From the NCBI GenBank assembly GCA_017525025.1, contig JAFXUJ010000013.1, forward strand, positions 1 through 50,998: a stretch of DNA of 50,998 nt. Direction: 5' to 3'. Below are positions 49,021-50,998 of the stretch, piece after piece. The stretch comes from Elusimicrobiaceae bacterium (GTDB lineage Bacteria; Elusimicrobiota; Elusimicrobia; Elusimicrobiales; Elusimicrobiaceae). Made by a program: the position numbers and the translations under genes. A model generated the notes under the pieces. The model saw only the letters and a program-made list of their open reading frames with translations. It was not told the origin of the DNA and made no database searches. Within the stretch, counting starts at the first letter, position 1. Every line of letters begins with the position of its first letter.

Positions 49021-49962
49021 TTAATTTTCTCGTAAAATAGTACATGTAATTAGTGCAGAATCTATTGTTATTCCTTTCTTCGTAGCTTGCGGGAAGAAAT
49101 AATAGGGCTCTAATAGAGATTTCAATTCTTCATCACTAATTTTAACTACTTCAAAGGCATATACTTCTTTGTCTTCGCCGAACAGCGTTGTATATTGTTT
49201 TTTCCCAATAAGTTTTACCCACATATTCTGAACACCTCTTCCACTCATCTCTCCAAATACATCATCTACATGTAAGGGAAGATTTGTTTTGAGAAAAATG
49301 ACTTCACTTTGACTATAGGCATAAGTTAATAAAAAACCACCCTGTACGCGTTGAAACACTCGTAGTCCGCTCAAATCATAGAGCGTTCCATTTTCTATTT
49401 TAGGACCGATTTGCCCTACCATATATGCCGCTAATTCAGAAATTCCAATATGCCCCACACCTCTCAAATTATAACCTGTTCTCGTTCGAAATTCTTCTGC
49501 CTCTTTATTGCGCATAACATAATATATATTTTTCCCCAACGCTTGAAGTTTTTGTATTCTCTCTTTCAAATTATCAATTTCTTGGCGATCAGAAAAACTA
49601 CAGGTCAAAGTGGAATAGCACCGCTGTTGCATCCGTTCAAGATTACTATTTAAGCGGGTATAATAAGAACTAATTTCAAGGGAAATAGCATATGCTGTAC
49701 GTATGTCATTTTCGTCCACGGAAGAAGATAATACACACCTGTTTTCCCTCCCAACTGTAGTTTTGGCGCGCTGTAGGAATTCGGAATATTGATCTCCCTG
49801 CATACTATCATAAACATCCTTAAACTTCCATTCTTCACTGCTCGCCATTAATTTTTTGTAAAACTGTTGGTCAATCCCTTTATTTTCTTCATTTTTCTCT
49901 TGGATTAAAGCGCAAGCCCCCAAAAATGTTATCACACACAAAATATAAATCAATTTTTTCAT
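49021..49962 (-). CDS. Lipoprotein of unknown function
   Basis: This 313-residue protein has a signal ending LGAC (lipidated Cys17). A helical region follows around residues 90-160 (coiled-coil-like, LERMQQRCYSTLTCSFSDRQEIDNLKERIQKLQALG). A mixed C-terminal domain ends with the hydrophobic GITIDSALITCTILREN. GGAGG precedes the ATG. I recognise no family. It lies between two other envelope genes of the island and a structured intergenic region. Confidence 0.7.
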   Translation of the reverse strand: MKKLIYILCVITFLGACALIQEKNEENKGIDQQFYKKLMASSEEWKFKDVYDSMQGDQYSEFLQRAKTTVGRENRCVLSSSVDENDIRTAYAISLEISSYYTRLNSNLERMQQRCYSTLTCSFSDRQEIDNLKERIQKLQALGKNIYYVMRNKEAEEFRTRTGYNLRGVGHIGISELAAYMVGQIGPKIENGTLYDLSGLRVFQRVQGGFLLTYAYSQSEVIFLKTNLPLHVDDVFGEMSGRGVQNMWVKLIGKKQYTTLFGEDKEVYAFEVVKISDEELKSLLEPYYFFPQATKKGITIDSALITCTILREN

Positions 49963-49974
49963 AACTCCTCCTGT

Positions 49975-50325
49975 CTTCTTTTTATTTCAAATTTTACCAA
50001 TAAAAAGCGGCGACATCGTTAAAAGCTGTTATCAGTGACCTTTAACAAATAATCGCCGCCTACCCAATCTCCGCAAAGAGAAATGGGTAAGATAGGCGAC
50101 TATCTGCTGACTGATAACATGCGCTAGAAAGATTTTACTCCTTCCGTTGCTTGATGTGAGCTTGCCTCACATTTCAACAAATAATCTTCAAAGCAAATTG
50201 TGTGTACTACGTTATTATGTGTTTGTCTCACTCCTTACAGTAATCTATTTTCATTGTAGCATATCTACTCCTAGAAACGTGCTACTATCTTCTCTCTCAT
50301 TCACGAGAAACAACTCAAGTTTATG
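49975..50325. other. Structured intergenic region with alternative pairings
   Basis: No gene is supported in these 350 bases. GCGGCGA (50007-50013) can pair with TCGCCGC (50053-50059). Alternatively TCGCC of that stretch can pair with GGCGA (50095-50099), around TACCCA/TGGGTA (50061-50066, 50084-50089) and CTC/GAG. GTTATCAGT (50028-50036) pairs with ACTGATAAC (50110-50118). A further hairpin TGTGAG/CTCACA lies near 50155-50171, and AACAAATAATC occurs twice (about 50044 and 50178). Confidence 0.5.
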
Positions 50326-50998
50326 TTACTTAGTTGTCCAGTATTTTACCAACTCTTTGATTGTTTTAATGGCGTCTTCTTCACTAATACCTAGTTCATC
50401 AATGTATTTTTCACATTGTGCGGCACTCGGCAACATTTGTGCGGTTTCGTACATATTCTTAAAATGCTCAAAACTCTCATTTAAACTTTCTATTTCACTC
50501 GAGAAATGTGTTTTCTTGAGCGCTTCGGTTAACATATCGCCACGCTTAAACTCCCATTCCACCGTGGCATACTCGCTTCGCTCTGTCATAAAGTCCATAT
50601 ACTCTTTGAATTGCCGCACAAACCCAATACGTACTAACTCTATTACTTTTTGGATTTGTTCGTACTCTTCGTCTGTAATTCGCGCTATGGGGCGGTTTGC
50701 GGCTAATGTTTGATAGAGCGTTGCCTTTTGTTCCTCGGCAAGATTGGAAGTAGCATCATCTACCCCTTGCCAATAAGCATATTCTTGGGATATTTCTTCC
50801 CAAAGGTTTTCCAAAATGGCAAGGCAAGTGTAGGCGCACAGCAAATCAGACAAAATGAGCGCGCCGCCAAATGCTTTCCGGCTACCTATCTGCTTAAACA
50901 TGGCGTTTAAGTTGAGGTCGCACTTCATCGGGTCACACGGTTTGGCGGACGATATAATTTTGTTGTGGTACAAGAAATTATCTATCATCTCTTCCGTC
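50326..50998 (-). CDS. Unrecognised protein, cut by the window edge
   Basis: The visible frame gives 220 residues from an internal ATG at 50988 and stays open to the edge. The residues before it (TEE) and the lack of a spaced ribosome binding site suggest an internal part of a longer protein. It is soluble and helical, with acidic stretches (EEYEQIQKVIELVRIGFVRQFKEYMDFM). One paired-Cys stretch (CDPMKC) is present. No family is recognised. A role cannot be given. Confidence 0.6.
   Translation of the reverse strand, partial: TEEMIDNFLYHNKIISSAKPCDPMKCDLNLNAMFKQIGSRKAFGGALILSDLLCAYTCLAILENLWEEISQEYAYWQGVDDATSNLAEEQKATLYQTLAANRPIARITDEEYEQIQKVIELVRIGFVRQFKEYMDFMTERSEYATVEWEFKRGDMLTEALKKTHFSSEIESLNESFEHFKNMYETAQMLPSAAQCEKYIDELGISEEDAIKTIKELVKYWTTK

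Noticed and set aside
1-50998. CRISPR array or insertion sequence
   Set aside because: No regularly spaced short repeats and no transposase-like frame were found.

Overview
The window reads as a chromosome segment of a diderm, fermentative gut-type bacterium, most likely of the phylum Elusimicrobiota (Elusimicrobium-like). This rests on recognition, not a search. The pointers are several type IV pilin-like genes with the same N-terminal methylation motif at separate loci, HydF and HydG maturases for an [FeFe] hydrogenase, an SSS sugar symporter beside glycolytic and pentose-phosphate genes, an MsbA-like exporter, an outer-membrane barrel protein, and a lysine-rich histone H1-like protein. Most genes have AGGAG-type ribosome binding sites and are packed between strong, often bidirectional hairpin terminators.

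Positions 1-3300: the start of a pilin, a pilin-glycosylation/O-antigen-ligase-like membrane protein, tRNA-Thr(CGU) and a second pilin. Positions 3333-20347: a compact leftward podovirus virion module of the Bordetella phage BPP-1 type. In transcription order it holds small and large terminase, a secreted ChaN/EreA-like cargo gene, portal, a small basic protein, Bbp19-like protein, scaffold, major capsid, cement protein, adaptor, nozzle, gp13-, gp14- and gp15-like proteins, tail fibre and a holin/spanin lysis set. A divergent CI-like regulator sits at the right end. No integrase, replication gene or endolysin is visible, so the element is a remnant, satellite-like or domesticated. It has two sigma70-type promoters sharing one motif, a candidate -1 frameshift signal, an AT-rich island, and structured regions at 19360-19640 and 20354-20770. 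The last is a promoter-to-terminator RNA of about 380 nt that I cannot assign.

Positions 20800-40600: ordinary chromosome. It carries an MsbA-like ABC exporter, a TraR/DksA zinc-finger protein, an RDD protein with a pilin-like tail, a sodium:solute symporter, HydG, an outer-membrane barrel, transketolase plus a PPC-domain protein, class II aldolase, another pilin, HydF, and a polyprenyl synthase-dxs-LOG operon. Next come the histone-like protein, a membrane protein, a CYTH protein and a thioesterase. Glycolysis/pentose phosphate, DXP isoprenoid synthesis and hydrogen metabolism are thus represented together.

Positions 40661-50998: an accessory island starting at tRNA-Val(UAC). The tRNA 3' end and its downstream terminator region recur as repeats around a Fic-family gene. 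A further tRNA-like fragment lies beside a large serine recombinase operon containing two DUF2924 proteins and a DUF5681-like protein. Beyond are a DUF6119-like protein, a lipoprotein ending in three Ltp-type repeats (a family known for phage superinfection exclusion), a zinc-ribbon membrane protein, another lipoprotein, a structured intergenic region and a gene cut by the window edge. This end looks like a recombinase-built cargo/defence island, but its defence role is inference.
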